Positions 18,470-27,511 of a stretch of 64,000 bases of DNA are shown one piece after another. The stretch is from assembly GCF_018326005.1 (NCBI RefSeq), contig NZ_AP021903.1, positions 1,800,001-1,864,000 of the forward strand, written 5' to 3'. Source of the DNA: Pseudomonas sp. Seg1. Its GTDB lineage: Bacteria; Pseudomonadota; Gammaproteobacteria; Pseudomonadales; Pseudomonadaceae. The position numbers and the translations under genes were made by a program. Numbering within the stretch: the first letter of the stretch is position 1; each line of letters opens with the position of its first letter. Under the pieces are notes generated by a model. The model worked only from the letters and a program-made list of their open reading frames with translations. It did no database searches and was not told the DNA's origin.

Positions 18470-19587
18470 GCAGAATCCATTACACCAAACCCAGCGTTGG
18501 CGAACTCGAAGCGCAGTATGCCCTGGACGCCGTGCAGAACGGTTGGGGCGCGCGTTGCTACGAATACCTGACACGTTTCGAGCACGGCTTTGCCGAGCAT
18601 CTGGGCGCAACCTACGCCATCGCCACCTCCAGTTGCACTGGCGCGCTGCACATGGGCATGGCAGCCCTGGGCGTTGGCGCTGGCGACGAAGTGATCCTGG
18701 CCAACACCAACTGGATTGCCTCGGCGGCGCCGATCACTTACCTCGGTGCTACGCCGGTGTTTGTCGATGTGCTGGCCGACAGCTGGTGCCTGGATCCGCA
18801 ACGGGTCAGAAGCGCGATCACCCCGCGCACCAAGGCGATTCTGGCAGTGCACTTGTACGGCAATCTGTGTGACATGGACGCGCTGCTCGCCATCGGTCGC
18901 GAATTCGGCATCCCGGTGATCGAAGACGCGGCGGAAGCCATCGGCTCGCAATGGCGCGGCAAGGCTGCCGGCTCGCAGGGGGCTTTCGGCGCTTTTTCGT
19001 TTCATGGCACCAAGACCATGACCACCGGTGAAGGTGGCATGTTCGTCACCTCGGACAAAGCCTTGTATGAGCGGGTCCTGACCCTGTCCAACCATGGTCG
19101 TGTGGCCGGTTGCACCAAGCAGTTCTGGCCGGAGTTTGTTGGCTTCAAATACAAGATGAGTAACCTGCAAGCGGCTGTCGGCTGTGCTCAGGTCGAGCGC
19201 ATCGACGAGTTGATCGAGCGCAAACGGGCGATTTTTGCCAACTACGCGCGAGCGCTCGAAGGTGTGCCGGGGGTGTCGCTCAATCCCGAGCCAGCCCATG
19301 GCCGCAATGGCTACTGGATGCCGACCGTGGTGTTCGATGCCGACACCGGCATCCACCGCGAGCAAATGATCGCTGCCTTCCAGGCCGCCGACATCGACGC
19401 CCGGGTGTTTTTCTGGCCGCTGTCGTCGCTGCCGATGTTCAGCGAATACGTGGTCGATACGCCGCTGGCGTTCGCACTCCCTGAGCGCGCCTTCAACCTG
19501 CCGAGCTATCACGACATGACCGACGCCGATCAGCAGCGGGTGGTGCAAGTGGTGCTCGATCTGCTGGCGCGCAGGCACGCATTGTGA
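18466..19587 (+). CDS. DegT/DnrJ/EryC1/StrS sugar aminotransferase
   Basis: A 373-residue PLP enzyme that aminates a keto sugar. The PLP lysine is expected at K183 within FSFHGTKTMTTGEGGM; PVIEDAAEAIGSQ provides the cofactor Asp region. The similarity is to the perosamine/viosamine synthase group, so a 4-amino sugar product is likely. I chose ATG 18466 because it gives the usual ATGA coupling with the preceding methyltransferase and removes a non-homologous 31-residue extension. Confidence 0.92.
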   Translation: MSRIHYTKPSVGELEAQYALDAVQNGWGARCYEYLTRFEHGFAEHLGATYAIATSSCTGALHMGMAALGVGAGDEVILANTNWIASAAPITYLGATPVFVDVLADSWCLDPQRVRSAITPRTKAILAVHLYGNLCDMDALLAIGREFGIPVIEDAAEAIGSQWRGKAAGSQGAFGAFSFHGTKTMTTGEGGMFVTSDKALYERVLTLSNHGRVAGCTKQFWPEFVGFKYKMSNLQAAVGCAQVERIDELIERKRAIFANYARALEGVPGVSLNPEPAHGRNGYWMPTVVFDADTGIHREQMIAAFQAADIDARVFFWPLSSLPMFSEYVVDTPLAFALPERAFNLPSYHDMTDADQQRVVQVVLDLLARRHAL

Positions 19588-20249
19588 AGATGTATCTGCT
19601 GGGGGCGGCCAACCCGGAAGCGGTGCGCATGCTGCACGCCGTCAAGCGCAGCACGCCGAACATCGAATTCGCTTTTCTGGACAACGATCCGCGCAAGCAC
19701 GGCACGCTGTTTCACGGGGTGCCGGTGCTCGGCGGGTCCGAACTCGTCGGCGAGCTTAATGGCGAGGACGTGCGCTTCGTCAATCTGATCACCGGCAGTA
19801 CCCGGTTACGCTACGAAACCACCTGCCAGTTGGTCGACGCCGGTGCGCGACTCGGCCAGTTCGTTCATCCGGGTATCGACCTGAGCATGATCCGCATGGG
19901 GCAGGGCAGTTACCTGCAGGAAGGCGTGCTGATGCAGGCCGAAGTGACACTGGGCGACAACACCAGCATCAGCGCCGGCAGTGTCGTGGGGCATGAAGGG
20001 CAGATCGGCCACTCGGTGTTCATGGCGCCGGGCGTGTGTATCGCAGGTTGCGTGGAAATCGGTGACGGGACCTTTATCGGCACCAACGCCACGATCCTGC
20101 CGCGCTTGCGCATCGGGCGGTGGGTGACCATCGGTGCCGGTGCGGTCGTGACCAGGGATGTTCCGGATTTTTCGGTCGTGGTGGGCAATCCCGCCAGGAT
20201 CATCAAGACCAACGCAGTGCCTTACCCGGACGCCAGAGTGTTCAGGTAA
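19584..20249 (+). CDS. NeuD/PglD-type sugar acyltransferase (left-handed beta-helix)
   Basis: A 221-residue protein with an N-terminal nucleotide-sugar-binding domain (MKMYLLGAANPEAVRMLHAV) and a C-terminal hexapeptide-repeat beta-helix (VTLGDNTSISAGSVVGHEGQ, then GDGTFIGTNATILPRLRIG). The family N-acylates amino sugars with acyl-CoA, fitting its place just after the aminotransferase. The start is GTG 19584, overlapping the previous stop. Whether the acyl group is acetyl or longer cannot be read from sequence. Confidence 0.87.
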   Translation: MKMYLLGAANPEAVRMLHAVKRSTPNIEFAFLDNDPRKHGTLFHGVPVLGGSELVGELNGEDVRFVNLITGSTRLRYETTCQLVDAGARLGQFVHPGIDLSMIRMGQGSYLQEGVLMQAEVTLGDNTSISAGSVVGHEGQIGHSVFMAPGVCIAGCVEIGDGTFIGTNATILPRLRIGRWVTIGAGAVVTRDVPDFSVVVGNPARIIKTNAVPYPDARVFR

Positions 20250-20278
20250 GCCGTTTCCCGAATTTTTGGAGAGTTGCA

Positions 20279-21007
20279 ATGAATCCGCATGAACAGTTTC
20301 GCGAAGAAGTAAAAGCCAACATCGAAGGCCTGCAGCAAGACAAGGCCTTGCAGACCGAGTCCCTGGACTGGGTCGGCACCACGGCCAGACACAAGTACAC
20401 CTACAACTTCAGCTGGATGGGCCGGCCGATCATTCAGTTCCCGCAGGACATGGTTGCGATGCAGGAAATCATCTGGAACCTGCGTCCGGACGTGATCGTC
20501 GAGACGGGCATCGCCCACGGCGGTTCGCTGGTGTTCTATGCCTCGATTCTGGAACTGATCGGGCATGGCGAAGTGTTGGGCATCGACATCGATATCCGCG
20601 AGCACAATCGCGAAGCGATCGAAGCGCACCCGATGTTCAAACGCATCAGCATGATCCAGGGTTCGAGCATCGACACCGCGATCGTCGATCAGGTGCGCGA
20701 GCGTGTGCAGGGCAAAAAAGTCCTGGTGGTGCTGGACTCCAACCACACCCACGAGCACGTCCTCGAAGAGCTGCGCCTGTATGCACCACTGGTTTCGGTG
20801 GGCAGTTATTGCGTGGTCATGGACACCGTGGTCGAAGACATGCCGGCCGATGCTTTCCCGGATCGTCCGTGGGGCAAGGGTGACAACCCGAAAACCGCAG
20901 TGTGGGCTTACCTGGAAGAAAACCGCGATTTCGAGATCGATCAGTCGATTCACAGCAAATTGCTGATCACAGTCGCGCCGGATGGTTATCTGCGTCGCGT
21001 GCGTTAA
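20279..21007 (+). CDS. CmcI/cephalosporin hydroxylase-family methyltransferase
   Basis: A 242-residue protein of the CmcI family, whose members include sugar O-methyltransferases. The SAM-binding Rossmann region is visible as VIVETGIAHGGSLVFYAS followed by GEVLGIDIDI, and KKVLVVLDSNHTHEHVLEEL is characteristic. ATG 20279 is preceded by TTGGAGAG. In this context O-methylation of the glycan is the best guess. It is the last gene of the CDP branch before the second giant transferase. Confidence 0.82.
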   Translation: MNPHEQFREEVKANIEGLQQDKALQTESLDWVGTTARHKYTYNFSWMGRPIIQFPQDMVAMQEIIWNLRPDVIVETGIAHGGSLVFYASILELIGHGEVLGIDIDIREHNREAIEAHPMFKRISMIQGSSIDTAIVDQVRERVQGKKVLVVLDSNHTHEHVLEELRLYAPLVSVGSYCVVMDTVVEDMPADAFPDRPWGKGDNPKTAVWAYLEENRDFEIDQSIHSKLLITVAPDGYLRRVR

Positions 21008-21056
21008 TCGACAAACAACGATGAGTTTTCGGCGACTCGCCGCGTGTGGGGAATAT

Positions 21057-23981
21057 ATGCAAGGCAAGAACACTTCTGAAACCGGTCTGGCACTCAACGA
21101 ACAGTTGACCATTGTGCTGATCTCTCACGAACGCCCGGCGTTTCTGCGTAGAGCCATTCGCTTCTACAGCAGCCTGCCGTGCAGGATTCTGGTGCTGGAT
21201 TCGTCGGCGGTGGCGCTGGCGGGCATCCCTGCCGAATTCACCAACGTGGATTATCAGCACTTGCCGCAGTTCGGCTACTGGGGCATTCGCGCCAAGCTCG
21301 CCTACGGTGTCGAGCAGTTGCAGACGCCTTACATGGTGTTCGCCGCCGACGATGATTTCCTTGTGCATGACGCCCTGCATGAAGCCGTGGCGTTCATGGA
21401 AGCCAACCCCGATTACAGCCTGTGCCATGGCTACAGCATGATGTATCTGGCGTTGGCCAACAGCGTCAATTACTACCGCCGCGACAAGAAAGTCTGCGAG
21501 GACTACTCGGCCGATCAGGCCGAGGATCGCCTGCTCGATTACATGCATCAGTACTTGCCGCCGTTCTATGCGGTGCAGCGTACGGCGATCTTGCGCGACT
21601 GGTACAACGCGATGCCGCAAGACACGATCTTCCAGTGGCAGGAAGTCGGTCACACCTATTACATGCTGGCTCGGGGCAAGGCGCGGATTCTGCCGATTCC
21701 TTATGTCGTGCGCGAAATCAACTACGAACAGTCTGATCACAACACCGAGATCTATCACTCTCTGGCCTATATGGACGCCAAGAGCGTGGCCGGACGTGAA
21801 GCGTTTGCCGAGTTCCTTGCCGGGCTGCCGACCCAGCTTGGGCACCAGGATCCACAGCAGGGCAAACAGTTTGTTCTGAAGAGTTTTGCCACGCTCGCCG
21901 AAAGCCTGCAGACCAACCGGGCACTCACCGCCGAGCTGATCTTCGAGTCGACATGGATCGATATCGAGGCCGGGCCGCAGCGTCGCTTCGGTCCCAAGCA
22001 ATACGTTGAAATGCCGTTCTACAACCAGGTGTTTTTCGATCAACTGACTCAATTCGAGTTTCTGTTGCACGCGATGCCGGCCGGACGCGTTCAGCTCAAG
22101 GAGCTGGAGGGTATCTGGGCTCGCCAGCAGAGCCTGATGCTGGCACGCAACAATGACACCCCGGAAAGCGTGCTCGACCGCTTGTGGCAGGCGCACGACC
22201 TTAACGTGTTCAATCGCACGGTGATCAAGCAACTGATCGCGCAATTGCAACCGCTGGACGAGGAAGACGACGCGCCAGTGCTGCGTGACTGGGTTGCGCG
22301 CCTGGACGCAGCGTTGCTCGAAGGGCATCAGCCTGTATTCGAGAAAATGCTGACCGGCCGCCTGCTCAAGTGGCTCGCTGCGCGTACGCCGGATACCGAA
22401 CAGGCTGCGGCGATTGCCCGGCACCTGGCCGACAATGGCGGTGGTCCGCAGTTCGGCATTTTCCTGCTCGATCTGGACAACGACCTCGACAAGTTGCAGA
22501 TCTCCCTGGACAGCTTGCTCGAAGGCCACAGCAAAGCTTTCAAGGTCGTGGTCTTCACCACGGGTGAGCCGCCAGCTGCAACCACTGCACAAAATACGCT
22601 GCACTTTGTGCGAGTGACCCAAAGCAACTTCGTCGACAAGCTCAACCAGAGCGTCAATCAATCGACCAGCGACTGGCTGCTGCTGGCGGAAGCGGGTGAA
22701 GAGTTCACGGCTGCCGGCCTGTTGCGTGCCAGCCTGGAATTGATGGCGGCGCCAGGTGTGCGTGCGGTGGCCACGGATGAAATCCAGCGCCAGGAAAATG
22801 GTGCGCTGGTAAATATGTTCCGCCCGGGCTTCAACCTGGATCTGCTGCAGAGCGTTCCGTCACTGATGGCGCGGCACTGGTTGATTCGTCGCGAAGTGCT
22901 GACTGAACTCGGTGGCTATCAGGTCGATTTCAGCAAGGCGCTGGAACTCGATGTGCTGCTGCGCATCATCGAGCAGGGCGGCCTCGACGGCCTGGCCCAT
23001 CTCGACGAACCGTTGCTGATCACCCGCGCGCCGGAACTGACAGAAAATGCTCACGAGCGGCAGGCGCTGCTGCGCCATTTGGGTAATCGCGGTTACAAGG
23101 CTCAGGTCACCTCGACGCAGCCTGGCACCTGGCAGATCGACTATCGCCATGCCGAGCGGCCGCTGGTCTCGGTGATCGTGCCTGCCGGCGACGATCTTGG
23201 CGCCTTGCAACGCTGCCTGGATGGCGTGCTGCTCAGAACCCGTTACACCCGCTATGAGCTGTTGATTGCGGTCAACCCGAACCAGTCGGCCGAGATCAAT
23301 GACTGGTTGGGAACGCTGCGCAACGCCAAGGTGCAGGTGCTGCATGCAGATCGCCCGCTTGATCAAGTGGCGCTGTACAACGCGGCCAGCCAGCAGGCGC
23401 AGGGCGAATATCTGGTGCTGCTGGCCACCGACAGTGAAGTGGTCAACCCGAACTGGATCGAGTCGTTGCTCAATCACGCCCAGCGTCCTGAGGTCGGCAT
23501 CGTCGGTGCCAAACTGGTGGACCGCGACGGCAAGATCTCCCAGGCAGGTTTGATTCTCGGGTTGAACGGCGGGGTGGCTTCGGCCTTCATCGGCGAGAAA
23601 CACGCGAGCGAAGGTTACATGCAGCGCCTGGCGGTCGAGCAGAACTATTCGGCTGTGTCGAAGGTGTGCCTGATGGTGCGCAAAGAATTGTTCAACGCAC
23701 TGGGTGGCCTGGACGAAGTGACCTTCGCCGACGGCTTCAGCGATGTTGATCTGTGTCTCAAGGCCGGGCAGGCCGGTTACCTCACGGTGTGGACGCCGCT
23801 GGTGCAGGTATTGCACACCGGCGAGTTGCCGCAAGCCCCTGACGCATTGTCTGCATTGCGTGAGAAGTGGAGCGCGGCCTTTGCACAGGATCCGGCGTAC
23901 AACGCCAACCTGGCGCTGACCGGCAAAGGTTTTACCCTGGGTGAAAGTGCCCCGATCAATTGGGCGCAATTGCTCGGCTAA
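21057..23981 (+). CDS. Large two-part glycosyltransferase, TIGR00180 plus GT2 (Fgt2-like)
   Basis: A 974-residue protein. Residues ~15-330 form a GT2-like domain of the TIGR00180 type (QLTIVLISHERPAFLRRAIR, then VFAADDDFLVHD near residue 96). Residues ~480-690 look like a degenerate GT2 unit. Residues ~700-960 are another GT2 domain (RPLVSVIVPAGDD, then LLNHAQRPEVGIVGAKLVDR) closely resembling the third module of the Fgt1-like protein. I chose ATG 21057 because GGGGA lies just upstream; ATG 21021 lacks a ribosome site. The position between the CDP and pseudaminic acid genes suggests it transfers one of those sugars onto flagellin. Confidence 0.84.
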   Translation: MQGKNTSETGLALNEQLTIVLISHERPAFLRRAIRFYSSLPCRILVLDSSAVALAGIPAEFTNVDYQHLPQFGYWGIRAKLAYGVEQLQTPYMVFAADDDFLVHDALHEAVAFMEANPDYSLCHGYSMMYLALANSVNYYRRDKKVCEDYSADQAEDRLLDYMHQYLPPFYAVQRTAILRDWYNAMPQDTIFQWQEVGHTYYMLARGKARILPIPYVVREINYEQSDHNTEIYHSLAYMDAKSVAGREAFAEFLAGLPTQLGHQDPQQGKQFVLKSFATLAESLQTNRALTAELIFESTWIDIEAGPQRRFGPKQYVEMPFYNQVFFDQLTQFEFLLHAMPAGRVQLKELEGIWARQQSLMLARNNDTPESVLDRLWQAHDLNVFNRTVIKQLIAQLQPLDEEDDAPVLRDWVARLDAALLEGHQPVFEKMLTGRLLKWLAARTPDTEQAAAIARHLADNGGGPQFGIFLLDLDNDLDKLQISLDSLLEGHSKAFKVVVFTTGEPPAATTAQNTLHFVRVTQSNFVDKLNQSVNQSTSDWLLLAEAGEEFTAAGLLRASLELMAAPGVRAVATDEIQRQENGALVNMFRPGFNLDLLQSVPSLMARHWLIRREVLTELGGYQVDFSKALELDVLLRIIEQGGLDGLAHLDEPLLITRAPELTENAHERQALLRHLGNRGYKAQVTSTQPGTWQIDYRHAERPLVSVIVPAGDDLGALQRCLDGVLLRTRYTRYELLIAVNPNQSAEINDWLGTLRNAKVQVLHADRPLDQVALYNAASQQAQGEYLVLLATDSEVVNPNWIESLLNHAQRPEVGIVGAKLVDRDGKISQAGLILGLNGGVASAFIGEKHASEGYMQRLAVEQNYSAVSKVCLMVRKELFNALGGLDEVTFADGFSDVDLCLKAGQAGYLTVWTPLVQVLHTGELPQAPDALSALREKWSAAFAQDPAYNANLALTGKGFTLGESAPINWAQLLG

Positions 23982-24011
23982 GCCTTGCGAACAGGACACA
24001 GGAATTCAGAT

Positions 24012-25013
24012 ATGTTCAACGGCAAATCAATCTTCATCTCCGGCGGCACCGGCTCGTTCGGGCGCAAATTCATCGCCCGTCTGCTGGAGCAATACCAGCC
24101 CAAGCGCGTGGTGGTGTTCTCCCGTGACGAGTTGAAGCAGTACGAAATGCAGCAGACGTTCAACGCACCGTGCATGCGCTATTTCATTGGTGATGTGCGC
24201 GATGCCGAGCGCTTGCGTCAGGCCATGCGCGGCATCGACTACGTGGTACATGCCGCTGCGTTGAAGCAGGTGCCGGCGGCGGAATACAACCCGACCGAAT
24301 GCATCCGCACCAACGTCAATGGCGCGGAGAACATCATTGCCGCCGCCATCGACAACGGCGTGAAAAAGGTTGTGGCGTTGTCTACCGACAAAGCGGCCAG
24401 CCCGATCAACCTGTACGGTGCGACCAAGTTGCTCTCGGACAAATTGTTCGTCGCCGCCAACAACATTGCCGGCGAGCAGGAAACCCGTTTTGCCGTTGTG
24501 CGCTATGGCAATGTGGCCGGCTCGCGGGGTTCGGTGGTGCCGTTCTTCAGCAAGCTGATCGCCGACGGCGCAGAGCAGTTGCCGATCACTGACGAGCGCA
24601 TGACGCGGTTCTGGATCACCCTCGACCACGGCGTGCAGTTCGTGCTCGACAGCTTCGCGCGGATGCACGGTGGTGAAGTGTTCGTGCCGAAGATCCCGTC
24701 GATCCGCATCGTCGATCTGGCGCACGGCATGGCTGAACATCTGCCGCACAAGAACGTCGGCATTCGTCCCGGCGAAAAACTCCATGAGTTGATGGTGCCG
24801 CTGGACGATGCGCGGATGACCCTTGAGTTTGCGGATCACTACACCATCCAGCCATCGATTCGCTTTACCAGTGTCGATGTCGATTTTGCCGTCGACAAAC
24901 TCGGCGAACGGGGTCATGCCGTGAGCGAAGATTTCGAATATCGCTCCGACACCAATCCGCATTTCCTCTCGGTCGGGCAGATCGCCGACCTGCACGCGAA
25001 GCTCTCGGCATGA
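24012..25013 (+). CDS. pseB: PseB, UDP-GlcNAc 4,6-dehydratase (inverting)
   Basis: A 333-residue enzyme that starts pseudaminic acid synthesis by dehydrating and C5-epimerising UDP-GlcNAc. IFISGGTGSFGRKFIARLLE is the nucleotide-binding motif, HAAALKQVPAAEYNP is diagnostic, and STDKAASPINLYGATK carries the catalytic residues. ATG 24012 follows AGGAATTC; the reading frame is open 9 codons further upstream. It overlaps pseC by 4 bases. Confidence 0.96.
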   Translation: MFNGKSIFISGGTGSFGRKFIARLLEQYQPKRVVVFSRDELKQYEMQQTFNAPCMRYFIGDVRDAERLRQAMRGIDYVVHAAALKQVPAAEYNPTECIRTNVNGAENIIAAAIDNGVKKVVALSTDKAASPINLYGATKLLSDKLFVAANNIAGEQETRFAVVRYGNVAGSRGSVVPFFSKLIADGAEQLPITDERMTRFWITLDHGVQFVLDSFARMHGGEVFVPKIPSIRIVDLAHGMAEHLPHKNVGIRPGEKLHELMVPLDDARMTLEFADHYTIQPSIRFTSVDVDFAVDKLGERGHAVSEDFEYRSDTNPHFLSVGQIADLHAKLSA

Positions 25014-26167
25014 TCCCCTACGGTCGGCAAAGCCTCGATCAGGCAGACATCGATGCCGTCGTCGAAGTGCTGCAGTCGGACTGGCTGACCCAGGGGCCGA
25101 GCATCGAGCGTTTCGAGCAGGCCATGGCCGAGCGTTGCCAGGCCGATTACGCCGTCGCGGTGAGCAACGCCACGGCGGCTCTGCACATTGCCTGCCTGGC
25201 GGCTGGCTTGGGGCCGGGTGATCGGTTGTGGACGACGCCGAACACCTTTCTCGCGTCGGCCAATTGTGGGCGGTACTGCGGGGCTGAAGTTGATTTCGTC
25301 GACATCGATCCACTGACCTGGAACCTCGACGTTGTCGCCCTCCAGGCGAAGCTCGAGCAGGCCGAGCACGACGGCACATTACCGAAAGTCCTGATCGCGG
25401 TGGCGTTCTCCGGGCAGAGCTGCGATATGCGCAAGATTGCCGAACTGGCCGAGCGCTACAACTTCACCGTGATCGAGGATGCCTCGCACGCGGTGGGCGC
25501 CAGCTACGCCGGGCGTCCGGTGGGTTGCGGTGAATTTGCGGCGATGACCGTATTCAGTTTTCACCCGGTGAAGATCATCACCTCGGGAGAGGGCGGCATG
25601 GTGCTGACCAATCGTGCGCAGTTGGCCGAGCGCTTGCAGCGTCTGCGCAGCCACGGCATGACCCGTGATCCGCAGCAGATGACCGAGCCCAGCCACGGTC
25701 CCTGGTATTACCAGCAGATCGAGCTGGGTTTCAATTACCGGATCACCGATTTGCAGGCTGCGCTGGGCCTGTCGCAACTGGCCAAGCTGGACGACTTCAT
25801 CGCGCGTCGTCGTGAACTGGCGGCGCGCTATGAGCGTTTGCTGGCCTATCTGCCGCTGACCTTGCCCAGTGCGCAGCCGGAGGCGGAGTCGGCGTGGCAT
25901 CTGTACGTGGTGCGACTGCAGACCGAGCGCGTCGGCCTGACGCATCGGCAGGTATTCGAAGGTTTGCGTGCAGCCGGTATCGGGGTGAATCTTCACTATA
26001 TTCCCGTGCATTTGCAGCCGTACTATCGCGACCTGGGTTTTGCCGAGGGCGACTTCCCCGAAGCCGAGCGTTATTACGCCGAGGCGATCAGCCTGCCGCT
26101 GTATCCGTTGCTCAGCGAGGAACAGCAGGACCATGTGATCGAGCAGTTACGTCGGCTGACCGAATAA
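25010..26167 (+). CDS. pseC: PseC, UDP-4-amino-4,6-dideoxy-AltNAc transaminase
   Basis: A 385-residue PLP aminotransferase acting on the PseB product. IPYGRQSLDQADIDAVVEVL is the typical N-terminus, and K188 in FSFHPVKIITSGEGG is the expected Schiff-base lysine. The ATGA overlap with pseB supports coupled translation and substrate channelling. The length fits PseC. Confidence 0.95.
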   Translation: MIPYGRQSLDQADIDAVVEVLQSDWLTQGPSIERFEQAMAERCQADYAVAVSNATAALHIACLAAGLGPGDRLWTTPNTFLASANCGRYCGAEVDFVDIDPLTWNLDVVALQAKLEQAEHDGTLPKVLIAVAFSGQSCDMRKIAELAERYNFTVIEDASHAVGASYAGRPVGCGEFAAMTVFSFHPVKIITSGEGGMVLTNRAQLAERLQRLRSHGMTRDPQQMTEPSHGPWYYQQIELGFNYRITDLQAALGLSQLAKLDDFIARRRELAARYERLLAYLPLTLPSAQPEAESAWHLYVVRLQTERVGLTHRQVFEGLRAAGIGVNLHYIPVHLQPYYRDLGFAEGDFPEAERYYAEAISLPLYPLLSEEQQDHVIEQLRRLTE

Positions 26168-26198
26168 ATCCCGCTGCGGCGGTGGATGGGGCTGTGCA

Positions 26199-26819
26199 AT
26201 GCGTGAGCTGAGTGAGCAGGAAAAATTCTGGCAGGGCGATTTCGGCAATCAGTACGTTGACCGCAACATCGGTAAGCCACTGGTGGCGGCCAATCTGGCG
26301 CTGTTCGACAGGGCTCTGACCCGCGCCGCACGCATCGCCAGCGTGGTGGAACTGGGCACCAATGCCGGCAACAACCTGCAGGCGTTGCATCAATTGCTGC
26401 CGCAAAGTGAACTGTTCGGGGTCGAGATCAATGAATGCGCCTGCGCCCAGGCGCGGGCGTTGGACATTGCGCAGATCTGGCACGGCTCGCTGTTCGACTT
26501 TCCCCGCGAGCGCACCTACGACCTGAGCCTGACCAAAGGCGTGCTGATCCATCTGGCGCCGGAGCTTTTGGCGAGCGCGTATGCGCAGTTGTATGCTCTG
26601 AGCCGGCGCTACATCCTGATCGCAGAGTATTACAGTCCGGTCCCGATGGAAGTGTCCTATCGCGGCAACAGCGGCAAACTGTTCAAACGCGATTTTGCTG
26701 GCGAAATGCTCGATCGCTATGCCGATCTGCAGTTGCTCGATTACGGCTTCGTGTATCACCGCGATGCGCAATTCCCGGCAGATGATGTCACCTGGTTTTT
26801 ATTGGAAAAGCGCCCTTGA
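26199..26819 (+). CDS. Pseudaminic acid biosynthesis-associated methylase
   Basis: A 206-residue class I SAM methyltransferase. MRELSEQEKFWQGDFGNQY at the start and SVVELGTNAGNNLQALHQL as the SAM motif match the TIGR03587-type family found inside pse clusters. The methylated position on the sugar is unknown. The gene ends by overlapping the pseF TTG start. Confidence 0.86.
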   Translation: MRELSEQEKFWQGDFGNQYVDRNIGKPLVAANLALFDRALTRAARIASVVELGTNAGNNLQALHQLLPQSELFGVEINECACAQARALDIAQIWHGSLFDFPRERTYDLSLTKGVLIHLAPELLASAYAQLYALSRRYILIAEYYSPVPMEVSYRGNSGKLFKRDFAGEMLDRYADLQLLDYGFVYHRDAQFPADDVTWFLLEKRP

Positions 26820-27511
26820 GCAACGTCGCAATCATCCCGGCCCGTGGCGGCAGCAAACGCATCCCGCGCAAGAATCTTGCGCTGTTTGACGGCGTGCCGA
26901 TGATTGTCCGCTCGATCCGCACGGCACTGGATTCAGGCGTGTTCGATCAGGTCGTGGTCAGTACCGACGACGCGCAGATCGCCGATGTCGCGCGGGCGCA
27001 TGGCGCGCAGGTGCCGTTCCTGCGCCCGGCGGAGTTGGCCGATGATTTCACCGGCACCGCAGCCGTGATCGTGCACGCCTTGCAGCAACTGCCAGCCTTC
27101 GATTACGCCTGTTGCGTGTACGCCACGGCGCCGCTGTTGCAGGCGTCTTATCTGCGCGAGGGATTCGAGTTGCTGAAGCTGCATCCGGACAAGTCATTTG
27201 CCTTCTCGGTTTGCAGTTTCGGTTTTCCGGTGCAGCGAGCGCTGACGCTGGACGGGCAGGGCGCGCTCACGGCGTTGTACCCGGAGTTTCGCAACACCCG
27301 CTCGCAGGATTTGCCCGAAGCGTTTCAGGATGCCGGCCAGTTTTACTGGGGGCGCAGCGACGCCTGGTTGCGCAGCGAAGTGGTTTATTCGTCGGCGAGT
27401 CTTCCAGTGATTTTGCCGCGACATCTGGTGCAGGACATCGATACGCCTGAAGACTGGAAGCGCGCCGAATACCTTTACGCCGCGCTCAAGGCCGGCGGAG
27501 AGCTGCGATGA
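26816..27511 (+). CDS. pseF: PseF, pseudaminic acid cytidylyltransferase
   Basis: A 231-residue enzyme that activates pseudaminic acid as CMP-Pse. VAIIPARGGSKRIPRKNL is the CMP-sugar synthetase signature, and QDAGQFYWGR is typical of PseF. The start is a TTG at 26816 overlapping the previous stop. It is placed fourth in the pse operon and overlaps pseG. Confidence 0.94.
   Translation: MSNVAIIPARGGSKRIPRKNLALFDGVPMIVRSIRTALDSGVFDQVVVSTDDAQIADVARAHGAQVPFLRPAELADDFTGTAAVIVHALQQLPAFDYACCVYATAPLLQASYLREGFELLKLHPDKSFAFSVCSFGFPVQRALTLDGQGALTALYPEFRNTRSQDLPEAFQDAGQFYWGRSDAWLRSEVVYSSASLPVILPRHLVQDIDTPEDWKRAEYLYAALKAGGELR

Noticed and set aside
21021-21056. ATG 21021 as start of the second giant glycosyltransferase
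   Set aside because: No Shine-Dalgarno sequence; ATG 21057 is preceded by GGGGA.
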